From the NCBI RefSeq assembly GCF_006438825.1, contig NZ_RCZP01000013.1, positions 1 through 64,000 on the forward strand: a stretch of 64,000 nt of DNA. Reading direction: 5' to 3'. The stretch is from Muricoccus nepalensis. GTDB lineage: Bacteria > Pseudomonadota > Alphaproteobacteria > Acetobacterales > Acetobacteraceae. The position numbers and the translations under genes were made by a program. The stretch's first letter is position 1. Each line of letters begins with the position of its first letter. A model generated the notes under the pieces. The model saw only the letters and a list, made by a program, of their open reading frames with translations, was not told the origin of the DNA and ran no database searches. Positions 1 to 9,144 of the stretch are shown piece by piece.

Positions 1-117
1 TGTTCCTACGCGTTACTCACCCGTCCGCCACTGACGATCCGAAAACCGCCCGTGCGACTTGCATGTGTTAAGCATGCCGCCAGCGTTCGCTCTGAGCCAG
101 GATCAAACTCTCAAGTT
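1..117 (-). rRNA. 16S ribosomal RNA, 5' end only
   Basis: The reverse complement of positions 93-112 is the universal 16S forward-primer site (AGAGTTTGATCCTGGCTCAG), followed by the conserved run through AACACATGCAAGTCG and GTGGCGGACGGGTGAGTAACGCGTAGGAAC at the window edge. The gene is transcribed leftwards and only about the first 117 nt are present. The 5' end is placed at AACTTGAGAG by similarity to other alphaproteobacterial genes; the exact processing site cannot be seen. Confidence 0.96.
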
Positions 118-555
118 CATCATGCCAATCACAGAGCAACCCAAAGGCCGCCCCATAACCAACACAACGCTCGATCAAGGCTCCGCTCACCACTCCCGAT
201 GACCCCATCGCCAACCCACCGTCATCGCCAAGGCGACAACCGGATCAGCTAAAAAGCCATCCATACTTCCAAAAGACCGATGCAATTTTGAAGGAACAAG
301 GTTCAGCCCTAGCAGCAAACGACATCCCATCGCCGAAAAGGCGCCAGAACATCAAGCTGGGAGAGAGCAGAACCGGCGAATAAATGCCGAACAGACGCTC
401 ATCGCGCCTCGCTCGGCATCCTCTTCGGAAGCACCGGAGGGCTGGATAACCTCGCCGTCCGGTGAGAGCTATCTAATCCCGTCGGGCGGCGCGATCAACC
501 CCAAAAATCGCGCTGCCCGCGAAACTTCCCTCGCCACCCCGGCTGGCCGCCCGGA
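118..555 (-). promoter_or_regulatory. rRNA operon leader and promoter region
   Basis: No protein gene is supported here. The stretch lies upstream of the 16S gene and so must hold the rRNA promoter and leader. A TTGCTCTGTGA element about 20 nt upstream of the 16S start resembles a boxA antitermination site. An inverted repeat CACCGGA (432-438) / TCCGGTG (458-464) lies near the end of the helicase gene and could act as its terminator, but it has no T tract. I could not fix a -35/-10 pair with confidence. Confidence 0.5.
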
Positions 556-2958
556 TCACGCCGCGTGCGCGGCTTTCCCGCGCCGCTGGAAGCGCAGCAC
601 CTCCTCGATCCAGCCGTCCAGGCGGTCCGTCTCCGCCTCGGCCGCCTCGGTCTCGCGGTAGGCCTCGGGGAAGCGAAGGGCGAGCCATCGCCAGGCCACC
701 AGGCGCTTGTACACCTTCTCCGCCGTTTCCAGCACGGCACCGCCGGCCCGCTGGGGATTGGGAAGGTGTCCCGCGGCCGGGGGGCTGACCGGCCGGCCCG
801 ATCCGTGATCGACCGCCCAGCGCGTGAGCCGCGGGACCCCGCTGTCCCGCTCGTTGATCGGGCACATGGCGTAGGTCCAGCGGTCCAGGAGCGACAGCCC
901 CGGCACCCCGTCGACCGCCGCGGCCACGGCCAGGGCCTGGGTCAGGTCCGCCAGCCGGTAGTTCGGGTCGTCCTTCCGCAGCACGGCCCGCTTGATCCGC
1001 GCGAGCACGCCGAAAAGGCTGTCCGAGCCGATCTCCTCGGCCACCGCCGCGATGATGTCGGCGTCGGGTTGCACCTGGGGCCGCGTCTCCGCCGGCGGCG
1101 CGGGCGGGGCGTTTAGCAGCCGGCGCACGAAGGACGGGTCCCCGGCCCCGGCGAGCACGGCCACCACCCCCTCCTCGTGCTTGCCGAAGCGCCCGGCCCG
1201 CCCACCGATCTGCTTGACCTCCTGGGAGAGGAGGTCGCGCGACTGCTGCCCGTCGAACTTCCGGAGGCTCGAGAACACCACGCGCCGGATCGGCAGGTTC
1301 AGCCCCATCCCGATCGCGTCCGTCGCCACCAGCACCTCGGCGTCCCCCCGACGGAAGCGGGCGGCCTCGGCGAGCCGGACCTCCGGGCTCAGCGCGCCGT
1401 AGACCACCGCCACCCGACGCCCGCGGCGCATCAGCTCCTCCCGGAACTGCAGGACGTCCCGCCGGGAGAAGGCGACGAGCGCGTCGCCCGGCCCCAGTTC
1501 GCTCAGCTCCACCGTCTGCCGCGCGGCCACCAGCGGCGACTTCCGGGCCAGCGAGACCTCCTCGACGGGGTCGCCGCAGAGCGCCGCGATCCGCCGGACC
1601 ATCGGCACGGCCTCGGGCGAGCCGAGGACGAAGACCTCGCGCGCCGGCGCCCCCATGATGGCCGCCGTCCAGGCCGCCCCGCGGTCCGGGTCCTGCAGCA
1701 TCTGCGCCTCGTCGACGATCGCGACGTCCACGGGCTCGTGCAGCGGGCACATCTCCACCGTGGCGGCCAGGTGACGGCTTCCGGGCACGCGGATGCGCTC
1801 CTCCCCCGTGGTCAGGGAGGCGGCCACCCCGCGGTCGGCCAGCGCCTCCCGGAACTCGTGGGCGAGCAGCCGCAGCGGCGCCAGCGCCAGCCCGCTCTCC
1901 GCCTTCGCCAGCCGGTCGAGCGCCGTGTGGCTCTTGCCGCTGTTCGTGGGGCCGGTGACCAGCGTGATCCGCCGCTCCAGCGCCCGCGCCGTCGCGAAGT
2001 GGCCGGCGTAGCGGTCCAGCGCCGCGACGCGCGCGACCGCCGCGTTCGCCGCCCGCCCGCCATGCACGGCCGGATGCGCTGGACCCGCCGCCGGCCCGCG
2101 CCCGCGCGAGGCCCCCTCCCCGCGCCGGTCGCCAGGCGGCGCCTCCTGCTCCGCACTGCGCCAGGCCGGCACCTCCGCCCGCAGCGAGGCCACCACCTCC
2201 GGGTCGAACTGCCGCCGCTCCCCCTTGCCGCCGCGCCCCGAGGCGATCCGCCGGGCGACGGGCACGAGACCCGCGCTCACCCAGCGCTGCCCCTCCTTCG
2301 GCGAGCAGCCGAGCAGGCCCGGCAGGTCCTCGGCCTCGACCAGCCCGCGCTCCCACTCGCGGAGCCGGCGCACCTCCTCGCGGCGACGCTCGCGCGCCAG
2401 GCGACCGGCCTCGCTCACCTCCCGCCGGCGCTGCTCCTCGGCGCGCACCGAGGTGGTCCGCAGGCGCTCCGCCGCCTCGCGGTCGAGCCCCTGCGCCGCG
2501 CCGATCAGCCGGGCCAGCTCGCCCAGCCGCTCCGTCCGCAGCAGGCGCCCGCTGTCGGACAGGTCCGCGACCACCGCGGCAAGGGTCGCCTCGGGGCCCG
2601 TCCCCGCGTCCCGCAGGCGCGCCGAGACGACCCGGTCGGCGGCGGCGAGAAGCTCGCCCTCGCCCGCCTCGGGGTCCTCCACCGCCGCCGCGGCCGCCCG
2701 CGCGTCGGCCGGGGTCACCCAGAGCCGCCCGGCCTCCTTCGTCGTCTCCAGGATCCGCGCCGCCCAGCCGCGCCGCCGCACCTCGCAGAGCGCCTCGCGG
2801 ACGACCTGCCCGTGCAGCGTGGGGTACCGGCCCAGCACCCGCAGCAGCGCCGGCCTCTCGCCCGGCGGCACCGCCAGACCGGTGGCCTCGATCGCCTCCT
2901 CCGCGCCGCGTGCCGAGCCCTCGTCCTGCCGATCCATCGTCCCGTCCATCGTCGTCAT
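556..2958 (-). CDS. SUV3-like DEAD/DEAH-family RNA helicase
   Basis: A superfamily 2 helicase of the SUV3 type, which unwinds RNA in mitochondria and is common as a stand-alone gene in alphaproteobacteria. Visible motifs are Walker A (GPTNSGKSH), Walker B (VDEAQML), the alternative ATPase motif region (VLGSPEA) and motif VI (QIGGRAGRFG), followed by the SUV3 C-terminal region. The N-terminal third is Arg/Glu rich and predicted helical. The start is uncertain: in-frame ATGs occur at 3024, 2958, 2949 and 2940 without a clear ribosome binding site, and I used 2958 (about 800 aa). It is transcribed towards the rRNA operon. Its role in RNA turnover is inferred from the family. Confidence 0.87.
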   Translation of the reverse strand: MTTMDGTMDRQDEGSARGAEEAIEATGLAVPPGERPALLRVLGRYPTLHGQVVREALCEVRRRGWAARILETTKEAGRLWVTPADARAAAAAVEDPEAGEGELLAAADRVVSARLRDAGTGPEATLAAVVADLSDSGRLLRTERLGELARLIGAAQGLDREAAERLRTTSVRAEEQRRREVSEAGRLARERRREEVRRLREWERGLVEAEDLPGLLGCSPKEGQRWVSAGLVPVARRIASGRGGKGERRQFDPEVVASLRAEVPAWRSAEQEAPPGDRRGEGASRGRGPAAGPAHPAVHGGRAANAAVARVAALDRYAGHFATARALERRITLVTGPTNSGKSHTALDRLAKAESGLALAPLRLLAHEFREALADRGVAASLTTGEERIRVPGSRHLAATVEMCPLHEPVDVAIVDEAQMLQDPDRGAAWTAAIMGAPAREVFVLGSPEAVPMVRRIAALCGDPVEEVSLARKSPLVAARQTVELSELGPGDALVAFSRRDVLQFREELMRRGRRVAVVYGALSPEVRLAEAARFRRGDAEVLVATDAIGMGLNLPIRRVVFSSLRKFDGQQSRDLLSQEVKQIGGRAGRFGKHEEGVVAVLAGAGDPSFVRRLLNAPPAPPAETRPQVQPDADIIAAVAEEIGSDSLFGVLARIKRAVLRKDDPNYRLADLTQALAVAAAVDGVPGLSLLDRWTYAMCPINERDSGVPRLTRWAVDHGSGRPVSPPAAGHLPNPQRAGGAVLETAEKVYKRLVAWRWLALRFPEAYRETEAAEAETDRLDGWIEEVLRFQRRGKAAHAA

Positions 2959-3135
2959 CGTCCAAGCCCGGACAGGAGGCGCCCTGCACCGGGACGCCTT
3001 CGCACCCCCGGCACGCGCCGGCAACAGATTGGGCCGCGCCCGGCCCCGTTCCAGCGCCCCGCCTCAGGTCCTCGTCTCAGGGCCCCGCGGGCGACCGGGC
3101 GGGCAGCCGACGCGCCGCCCCGGCGTTCTCCCGCG

Positions 3136-3849
3136 ATGCCCAGCCCCTCCGCGACCGCCGCCCCCTCCCCCCGCCCGGCCGCGTCGCCCAAGCGGCCCTT
3201 CGACTACGACGAGGCCTTCCGCCGCCTCCGCGCCGCGCTCGTGGGGCACCCCAAGGCCGCCATGTTCGAGCTCCGGGACCGCGGGCACGGCTCGCCCTTC
3301 GAGCAGCTCGTCGCGAGCCTCATCTCCGCCCGGACGCGCGACGAGGTCACGACCCCCGTCTGCCTCCGCCTCTTCGCCGAGGCCCGCACGCCCGCCGCGA
3401 TGGCGGCGCTCGACGAGCCCTGCCTCGCGCGGCTCCTCGACGGCGCCACCTTCCCGGAGCCGAAGGCCCGCGACATCCTCGCCCTCTCCCGCCGCATCCT
3501 GGAGGAGCACGGCGGCGAGGTGCCGGGCACGATGGAAGGGCTGACCGCCTTCCGCGGCGTCGGGCCGAAGATCGCGGCCCTCACCCTCGGCGTCGCCTTC
3601 GGGCGGGAGGCCATCGCGGTCGACATCCACGTCCACCGCATCGCCAACCGCTGGGGCATCATCGCCGCCTCCACCCCCGAGCGGAGCATGGCCGCCCTCG
3701 AGGCGGTGCTTCCCCGCCGCTACTGGATCGAGATCAACGAGCGGCTCGTCCCCTTCGGCAAGATCGTCTGCACGGGCGAGCGGCCGCGCTGCTCCGCCTG
3801 CCCCCTCCTCGACCTATGCCGGCAGGTGGGCGTCACGGCCTCGCGCTAG
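3136..3849 (+). CDS. nth: endonuclease III family DNA glycosylase/AP lyase
   Basis: A base-excision repair glycosylase of 237 aa. The helix-hairpin-helix FRGVGPKIA carries the catalytic Lys, and AVDIHVHR carries the catalytic Asp. The C-terminal iron-sulfur motif is complete with spacing C-X6-C-X2-C-X5-C. The first about 25 residues are a Ser/Pro/Ala-rich tail outside the fold. The reading frame is open much further upstream, but that part is antisense to the helicase gene; ATG 3136 is the first start that leaves the family fold intact. Divergent from the helicase gene. It could be a paralogue of the main Nth, since the length and N-terminus differ from the E. coli enzyme. Confidence 0.9.
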   Translation: MPSPSATAAPSPRPAASPKRPFDYDEAFRRLRAALVGHPKAAMFELRDRGHGSPFEQLVASLISARTRDEVTTPVCLRLFAEARTPAAMAALDEPCLARLLDGATFPEPKARDILALSRRILEEHGGEVPGTMEGLTAFRGVGPKIAALTLGVAFGREAIAVDIHVHRIANRWGIIAASTPERSMAALEAVLPRRYWIEINERLVPFGKIVCTGERPRCSACPLLDLCRQVGVTASR

Positions 3850-3942
3850 GCCCAGGGGCCCGCATAACAATCCGCGGCGCGCGGGCGGGGGAGCCCCCGA
3901 ACCACCCTGGCCGGAAGCGCCCGCGCGGCGTTATCCTGCGGC

Positions 3943-4593
3943 GTGAACGCCCTTTCTCCCCTTCGCACCCGGCTGCCGATCGAGGTCGTCTTCGACCTCG
4001 TCTGCCCCTGGTGCTTTATCGGCACGCGACGCCTGCGCCGCGCCCTGCGCGCGCGGCCCGAGCTCGTGGCCGAGCTTCTCTGGCGGCCCTTCCTCCTCAA
4101 CCCCGAGCAGCCGCCGGCCCGCGAGCCCTTCGCCCGGCGCCCCGCCAACGCCGACCGCGCTCGCCGCCTGCACGCGACGCTGACCGAGATGGGCCGGGCC
4201 GAGGGCGTGCCCTTCCGCTTCGACCTGATCCACCACACCCCGCCCTCGGTCGACGCGCACCGCTTGGTGCGCCTGGCCGCCCGGCGCGGCGCGGCGGAGG
4301 AGGTGGTGGACCGCCTCTTCGTCGCCCATTTCGCGGAGGGCGCCGACATCTCCGACCACGCGACCCTGGCCGGCATCGCCGCCGATTCCGGCCTCGAGCG
4401 CGCGGCCACCCGCCGCTTCCTCGCCGGCGAGCAGGAGGCGGAGGCCGTGCAGTCCGAGAACCTCCGCGCCCATCGCCTGGGCATCAACGGCGTGCCCTGC
4501 TTCGTCATCGCCGGGCGGCACGCCATCGCCGGCGCGCAGGAGCCCGAGGTGCTGCAGCGCCTGCTCGACGTCGCGCTGACGGAGGGCGTGTGA
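3943..4593 (+). CDS. DsbA-family oxidoreductase (FrnE-like)
   Basis: A thioredoxin-fold protein of 216 aa related to FrnE and 2-hydroxychromene-2-carboxylate isomerase. The N-terminus reads FDLVCPWCFIG, giving the CPWC redox motif, and the cis-Pro loop GVPCFVIAGRHAIAGAQ lies near the C-terminus, as in this family. No signal peptide is visible, so it is probably cytoplasmic. The start is GTG 3943. Its stop overlaps the GTG start of the next gene by 4 nt, which suggests translational coupling. The substrate is unknown. Confidence 0.9.
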   Translation: MNALSPLRTRLPIEVVFDLVCPWCFIGTRRLRRALRARPELVAELLWRPFLLNPEQPPAREPFARRPANADRARRLHATLTEMGRAEGVPFRFDLIHHTPPSVDAHRLVRLAARRGAAEEVVDRLFVAHFAEGADISDHATLAGIAADSGLERAATRRFLAGEQEAEAVQSENLRAHRLGINGVPCFVIAGRHAIAGAQEPEVLQRLLDVALTEGV

Positions 4594-5300
4594 CGAGGGG
4601 CGCGGGGCGCCGCGCCGCGCTGCTCCTCCTCCCCTCCGGCGCCGCCTTGGCGCAGCCCGCCCCGGCCTTCGCCGAGGTGGACCTCCTCCTCGTCCTCGCG
4701 ATCGACGCCTCCGGCAGCATCGACGAGGACGAGTTCCGCCTCCAGCGCGAGGGCTGCGCCGAGGCAGTCACCCACCCCAGCGTCGTCTCCGCCATCGGCT
4801 CGGGCCGCCGCGCCTCCATCGGCGTGGCCCTGGTGGAATGGGGCTCGCCCGGCGGCGCCGCGACGGTGGTGGAGTGGCACCGGGTGGCCGGCAGGCCTTC
4901 CGCCCAGGCCTTCGCCCGCGCGGTCATCGGCGCGCCCCGCTCCCCCCAGTCCTGGAACGCGATCGGCGACGCCGTGGACCACGCCGCCGCCCTCATCGCC
5001 GCCGCCCCCTGGCCCGCGGCCGAGCGCGTCATCGACCTTTCCGGCGACGCCCCGGACATGCGGAGCCTCCGCCCCGTCGAGGAGGCGCGCCGCGCGGCCG
5101 CCGCCCAGGGCATCACCGTGAACGCGCTGGCCATCGAGGGCGGCCGCCCCGGCCTGACCCGCACCTACGAGGAGACGGTCATCGCCGGCGACGGCGCCTT
5201 CGTCATGACCGCCGAGGCCCGCGCCGACTTCGCCCGCGCGCTCCGGGCGAAGCTCCTCCGCGAGATCGCGGCCCGGCCGGGCGGCGCGCGCCCCGCCTAG
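4590..5300 (+). CDS. DUF1194 (von Willebrand A-like) secreted protein
   Basis: A 236-aa protein with an N-terminal signal peptide ending near AQPAPAFA and a von Willebrand A-like domain. The metal-ion-dependent adhesion motif DASGSID is at about residues 38-44, and a second conserved loop (IDLSGDA) follows the pattern of DUF1194 proteins. It is probably periplasmic. GTG 4590 overlaps the stop of the DsbA-like gene, so the two form an operon. Its 3' end overlaps the end of convergent mfd by 4 nt. Function unknown; VWA domains usually bind protein partners through a divalent cation. Confidence 0.85.
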   Translation: MTRGAGRRAALLLLPSGAALAQPAPAFAEVDLLLVLAIDASGSIDEDEFRLQREGCAEAVTHPSVVSAIGSGRRASIGVALVEWGSPGGAATVVEWHRVAGRPSAQAFARAVIGAPRSPQSWNAIGDAVDHAAALIAAAPWPAAERVIDLSGDAPDMRSLRPVEEARRAAAAQGITVNALAIEGGRPGLTRTYEETVIAGDGAFVMTAEARADFARALRAKLLREIAARPGGARPA

Positions 5301-8300
5301 GCCGCCTTCGCCTGGGTCGCGACCCGCAGCAGGGCCTGCAGGATCTCCCGCGCGACCCTCACCCGCTGCGCCAGCTCCATCTCCCGCACCACCGCCAGCT
5401 TGTGGTCGGGCCGGAGCTTCACGCCGCCCTTCTGGGTCGCGACCCAGGCGACGAGCCCGCCGGGATTGGCGAACTGGTTGCGGCGGAAGGAGAGCACGAC
5501 GCCCTTCGGCCCCGCGTCCAGCTTCTCCACCCCGGCCTCGCGGCACATGCGCTTGATCGAGACGACCTGGAGAAGGTTCTCGACCTCCTCCGGGATGGGC
5601 CCGAAGCGGTCCGCCAGCTCCGCGGCCATCGCCTCCATCTCCGCCTCGCTGCCCAGCGACCCGATGCGGCGGTAGAGGCCGAGGCGGACCGGCAGGTCGC
5701 GGACGTAGTTCTCGGGGATGAGCACGGGCAGGCCGAGGTTGATGTTCGGCGTCCAGTCCCGGTCCGGCGCCTCCCCCTTCGCGCCCTTGCCCCGCTGGCG
5801 GTTGCGGATGTCCTGCACCGCGTCCTCCAGCATCTGCTGGTAGAGCTCGATGCCGACCTCCCGCACATGGCCGGACTGCTCGTCGCCGAGCAGGTTGCCG
5901 GCGCCGCGGATGTCGAGGTCGTGGGAGGCCAGGGTGAAGCCCGCGCCGAGGTTGTCCAGCGTCTGCATCACCTCCAGCCGCTTGGACGCCGCGGCGGAGA
6001 GCCGGTGCGACTGCGGCCAGGTGAGGTAGGCGTAGCCCCGCTGCTTCCCGCGCCCCACCCGCCCACGCAGCTGGTAGAGCCCGGCCAGCCCGAACATGTC
6101 GGCGCGGTGGATGATCAGCGTGTTCACCGCGGGCATGTCGAGCCCGCTCTCCACGATGTTGGTCGAGAGCAGCACGTCGTACTTCTGGTCGCCGAACTCG
6201 GTCATCACCCGCTCGAGCTCGGTCGGCGTGAGGCGCCCGTGGGCCTGGGCGATGCGCACCTCCGGCACGATCTCGGCAAGGCGCGTCGCGACCTTCGGCA
6301 GGTCCTCCAGCCGCGGCACCACGCAGAAGACCTGCCCGCCGCGGAAGCGCTCGCGCTGCACGGCTTCGCGGATCACGACGCTGTCCCAGGGCATGATGAA
6401 GGTGCGCACGGCCAGCCGGTCCACCGGCGGCGTCGCGATCACGCTCATCTCCCGCACGCCGGAAAGCGCGAGCTGGAGCGTGCGCGGGATCGGCGTCGCG
6501 GTCAGCGTCAGCACGTGGACGTCGGCCTTCAGCGCCTTCAGCCGCTCCTTGTGCGCCACGCCGAAGTGCTGCTCCTCGTCGACGATGACGAGGCCGAGGT
6601 CGGCGAACTCCACGCCCTTGGCGAGCACGGCGTGGGTGCCGACGACGATGTTGATGGAGCCGTCGCGCAGCCCCTCCTTCACCACCGCCATCTCCTTCGC
6701 CGTCACCATGCGGGAGAGCTGCGCGACCTTCACGGGCAGCCCCTCGAAGCGGGCGGAGAAGGTGCGGAAATGCTGGCGGGACAGCAGCGTGGTCGGCACC
6801 ACCACCGCCACCTGCGCGCCAGTCATGGCCACGACGAAGGCGGCGCGGAGTGCGACCTCGGTCTTGCCGAAGCCGACGTCGCCGCAGATGAGGCGGTCCA
6901 TCGGCTTGCCCGCCGAGAGGTCCTCCAGCACGTCCGAGATGGCGCGGAGCTGGTCGTCGGTCTCGGCGAAGGGGAAGCGGGCGCAGAACTCGTCCCAGGC
7001 GCCCTCGGGCGGGGTGGCCGTCACCCCTTCCTTCGTCTGCCGCTCCGCCGCCGTGCGGATGAGCTGCGCCGCCATGTCCTGGATGCGCGACTTCGCCTTC
7101 GCCTTCCGGTTCTGCCAGGAGGCGCCGCCGAGCTTGTCGAGCGCGACGCCGGCGGAGTCGCTGCCGAAGCGGGTCAGGACCTCGATGTTCTCGACGGGCA
7201 GGAACAGCTTGTCGCCGCCGTCGTAGAGCAGCCGCAGGCAGTCATGCGGCGCGCCGCCGGCGTCGAGCGTCTGCAGCCCGTCGTAGCGCCCGATCCCGTG
7301 GTCGGCGTGGACGACGAGGTCGCCCTGCTCGATCTCGGTCGCGTCCGCGATGAACTGGTCGGCGCGCTTGCGGCGGCGCGGCGGGCGCGCGATGCGGTCG
7401 CCCAGCAGGTCCTGCTCGCCGGTGACGGAGATGCCGGGCTCGCCGTCCGCGCCGGGGGCGCCGATGAAGCCGCGCTCCAGCCCCCAGACCGCGAGGCCGA
7501 CCACGCCCGGCGGCAGGGCCTGGGTCGCGGCCCAGTTCTCCACCGGCTGGGTCGGCACGCGGTGCTCGCGCAGCAGGTTCGCCAGCCGGTCGCGGGAGCC
7601 CCGCGTCCAACCCGCTAGGATGGCCCGCCGCCCCTGCCCCGCCATGGCGCGGGCGTGGTCGTGGAAGGCGTCGAAGACGTTGCCGCCGGCCTGGCGCACC
7701 TCGGTGAAGACGCGCCCCTGGCGGCCGCCAGCGTCGATCCCCTCGCCGTCCTCCGGCTTGCCGAAGGGCGTGAAGCGCAGCAGCACGCCGCCCGAGAGCA
7801 TCCGGTTCCAGCCGCGGCGGTCGAGGTAGAGGCGGCCGGGCGGCGCCGGGCGGTAGGGCACCTCGCCCTCGCGCGGCGGCAGGCGCCGGGCCTCGTAGTG
7901 GTCCTCGATCATCTCCAGCCGCGCCTCGAGCGAGGCCTCCGCCTGATGGTCGAGGCTGACCGAGGCCGCGCCGAGGTAGTCGAGCAGCGTCTCCATCGTC
8001 TCGTGGAAGAGCCCCGCCCAGTGCTCCATCCCCGGGTGCCGCTGCCCCGCGGAGACGCTGACGTAGAGGGGGTCGTCGCCGGCCGCCGGCCCGAAGAGGT
8101 CGCGGTAGCCCGAGCGGAAGCGCGTGATCGAATCGGGGTCGAGGAAGACCTCCCCCATCGGCCGCAGCCAGAGCTCGTCGATCGCCTCGGCGCTGCGCTG
8201 GGTGCCGGGGTCGAAGTGCCGGATGCTCTCGATCTCGTCGCCGAAGAGGTCGAGCCGCACCGGGTCGGGCTCGCCGGCCGGGTAGAGGTCGATGATGCCG

Positions 8301-8782
8301 CCGCGCACCGCATACTCGCCGGGCTCCATCACCGTGCCCGCGCGCCCGTAGCCGTTGGCTTCCAGGAAGGCGATCAGCTTGTCCGGGTCGGTCCGCCCGC
8401 CCTTCGCCAGCCGCATCGTGGCCCCCGCGAAGACCGCCCGCGGCGGCACCTTCTGGACGAGGGCGTTCACCGTGGTCAGCACGATCCGCGGGCGCTTGCC
8501 GGGCTCCATGAGCCGCGTCAGCGTCGCCACCCGCTCGGCCACGATCTCCGGATTCGGCGAGACGCGGTCGTAGGGGAGGCAGTCCCAGGCCGGGAAGCTC
8601 AGCACCTCCGACTCGGGCGCGAGGAAGGCCAGGGCGTCGGCCATGCGCTGCATCCGGGCGTCGTCCCGGCACACGTGCAGGACGCCCCCCGCCTCCTCCG
8701 CCCGCCGCCGGGCGACGAGGAGGCCGTCATACCCCTCCGGCGCGCCGTAGACTTCGAGTCCGCGGGTCTTGGTCGCCGCCAT
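5297..8782 (-). CDS. mfd: transcription-repair coupling factor Mfd
   Basis: A DNA translocase that removes RNA polymerase stalled at lesions and recruits UvrA. The 1161-aa length is typical. In order: a UvrB-like N-terminal module, the CarD-type RNA-polymerase interaction domain (GDLVVHADHGIGRY, about residue 495), the RecG-like motor with Walker A (GDVGFGKTE, about 632) and DEEQHFG box, motif VI region (QLRGRVGRG), and a C-terminal TRCF domain. The box reads DEEQHFG where DEEQRFG is commoner, as a conservative change. It ends by overlapping the convergent DUF1194 gene by 4 nt. The sdhE gene lies immediately upstream on the same strand. Confidence 0.98.
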   Translation of the reverse strand: MAATKTRGLEVYGAPEGYDGLLVARRRAEEAGGVLHVCRDDARMQRMADALAFLAPESEVLSFPAWDCLPYDRVSPNPEIVAERVATLTRLMEPGKRPRIVLTTVNALVQKVPPRAVFAGATMRLAKGGRTDPDKLIAFLEANGYGRAGTVMEPGEYAVRGGIIDLYPAGEPDPVRLDLFGDEIESIRHFDPGTQRSAEAIDELWLRPMGEVFLDPDSITRFRSGYRDLFGPAAGDDPLYVSVSAGQRHPGMEHWAGLFHETMETLLDYLGAASVSLDHQAEASLEARLEMIEDHYEARRLPPREGEVPYRPAPPGRLYLDRRGWNRMLSGGVLLRFTPFGKPEDGEGIDAGGRQGRVFTEVRQAGGNVFDAFHDHARAMAGQGRRAILAGWTRGSRDRLANLLREHRVPTQPVENWAATQALPPGVVGLAVWGLERGFIGAPGADGEPGISVTGEQDLLGDRIARPPRRRKRADQFIADATEIEQGDLVVHADHGIGRYDGLQTLDAGGAPHDCLRLLYDGGDKLFLPVENIEVLTRFGSDSAGVALDKLGGASWQNRKAKAKSRIQDMAAQLIRTAAERQTKEGVTATPPEGAWDEFCARFPFAETDDQLRAISDVLEDLSAGKPMDRLICGDVGFGKTEVALRAAFVVAMTGAQVAVVVPTTLLSRQHFRTFSARFEGLPVKVAQLSRMVTAKEMAVVKEGLRDGSINIVVGTHAVLAKGVEFADLGLVIVDEEQHFGVAHKERLKALKADVHVLTLTATPIPRTLQLALSGVREMSVIATPPVDRLAVRTFIMPWDSVVIREAVQRERFRGGQVFCVVPRLEDLPKVATRLAEIVPEVRIAQAHGRLTPTELERVMTEFGDQKYDVLLSTNIVESGLDMPAVNTLIIHRADMFGLAGLYQLRGRVGRGKQRGYAYLTWPQSHRLSAAASKRLEVMQTLDNLGAGFTLASHDLDIRGAGNLLGDEQSGHVREVGIELYQQMLEDAVQDIRNRQRGKGAKGEAPDRDWTPNINLGLPVLIPENYVRDLPVRLGLYRRIGSLGSEAEMEAMAAELADRFGPIPEEVENLLQVVSIKRMCREAGVEKLDAGPKGVVLSFRRNQFANPGGLVAWVATQKGGVKLRPDHKLAVVREMELAQRVRVAREILQALLRVATQAKAA

Positions 8783-9088
8783 TCAGGATTTCCGCATCGA
8801 CGCGGGAATGCCGGCGCCCGGAAGCGCGCTCGCGTCCATCAGCCGGGTCAGCATCGGGGATTGCAGCTCCGCCGGCACGGGCCGGCGCCCGGAGAGCCAG
8901 TCGGTGAGGTCGACATCCGGCAACTCCAGGATCTCCTCAATCTCGTCCAGCTCCTGCTCCGAGAAGGATTCGATCCGGTCCGACACGAAGCCCCCCACCA
9001 GCAGGTCTGTCTCCTTGGTGCCGCGATGGGCCGCCCGGAACAGCAAACGCCGGCGGCGCGGGGAGAGTTCGTTCGCTTCGTCACTCAT
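8783..9088 (-). CDS. sdhE: FAD assembly factor SdhE (succinate dehydrogenase assembly)
   Basis: A 101-aa acidic helical protein of the SdhE/SDH5 family, which promotes covalent attachment of FAD to the flavoprotein subunit of succinate dehydrogenase. The family signature appears as HRGTKETDLLVGGF, including the RGxxE core, followed by the LDEIEEILELPDVDLTDWL helix. It sits directly before mfd with no spacer and is divergent from recG with a 56-nt gap; the same sdhE-mfd/recG layout is common in alphaproteobacteria. Confidence 0.95.
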   Translation of the reverse strand: MSDEANELSPRRRRLLFRAAHRGTKETDLLVGGFVSDRIESFSEQELDEIEEILELPDVDLTDWLSGRRPVPAELQSPMLTRLMDASALPGAGIPASMRKS

Positions 9089-9144
9089 TGCATGGCCCGT
9101 TCGGCATTCGTTCGTGCGGTGCCATATAACCCCCGCGCCAGATC

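Noticed and set aside
473-2989. Long 838-aa minus-strand frame
   Set aside because: It is a Gly/Arg/Ala-rich shadow of the SUV3-like helicase in another frame, as expected at very high GC.
1177-3135. Open upstream extension of the endonuclease III frame
   Set aside because: It is antisense to the helicase gene and has Arg/Pro-rich composition; the true start is near 3136.
4838-7618. 926-aa plus-strand frame
   Set aside because: Antisense shadow of mfd, rich in Arg, His and Pro with no family motif.
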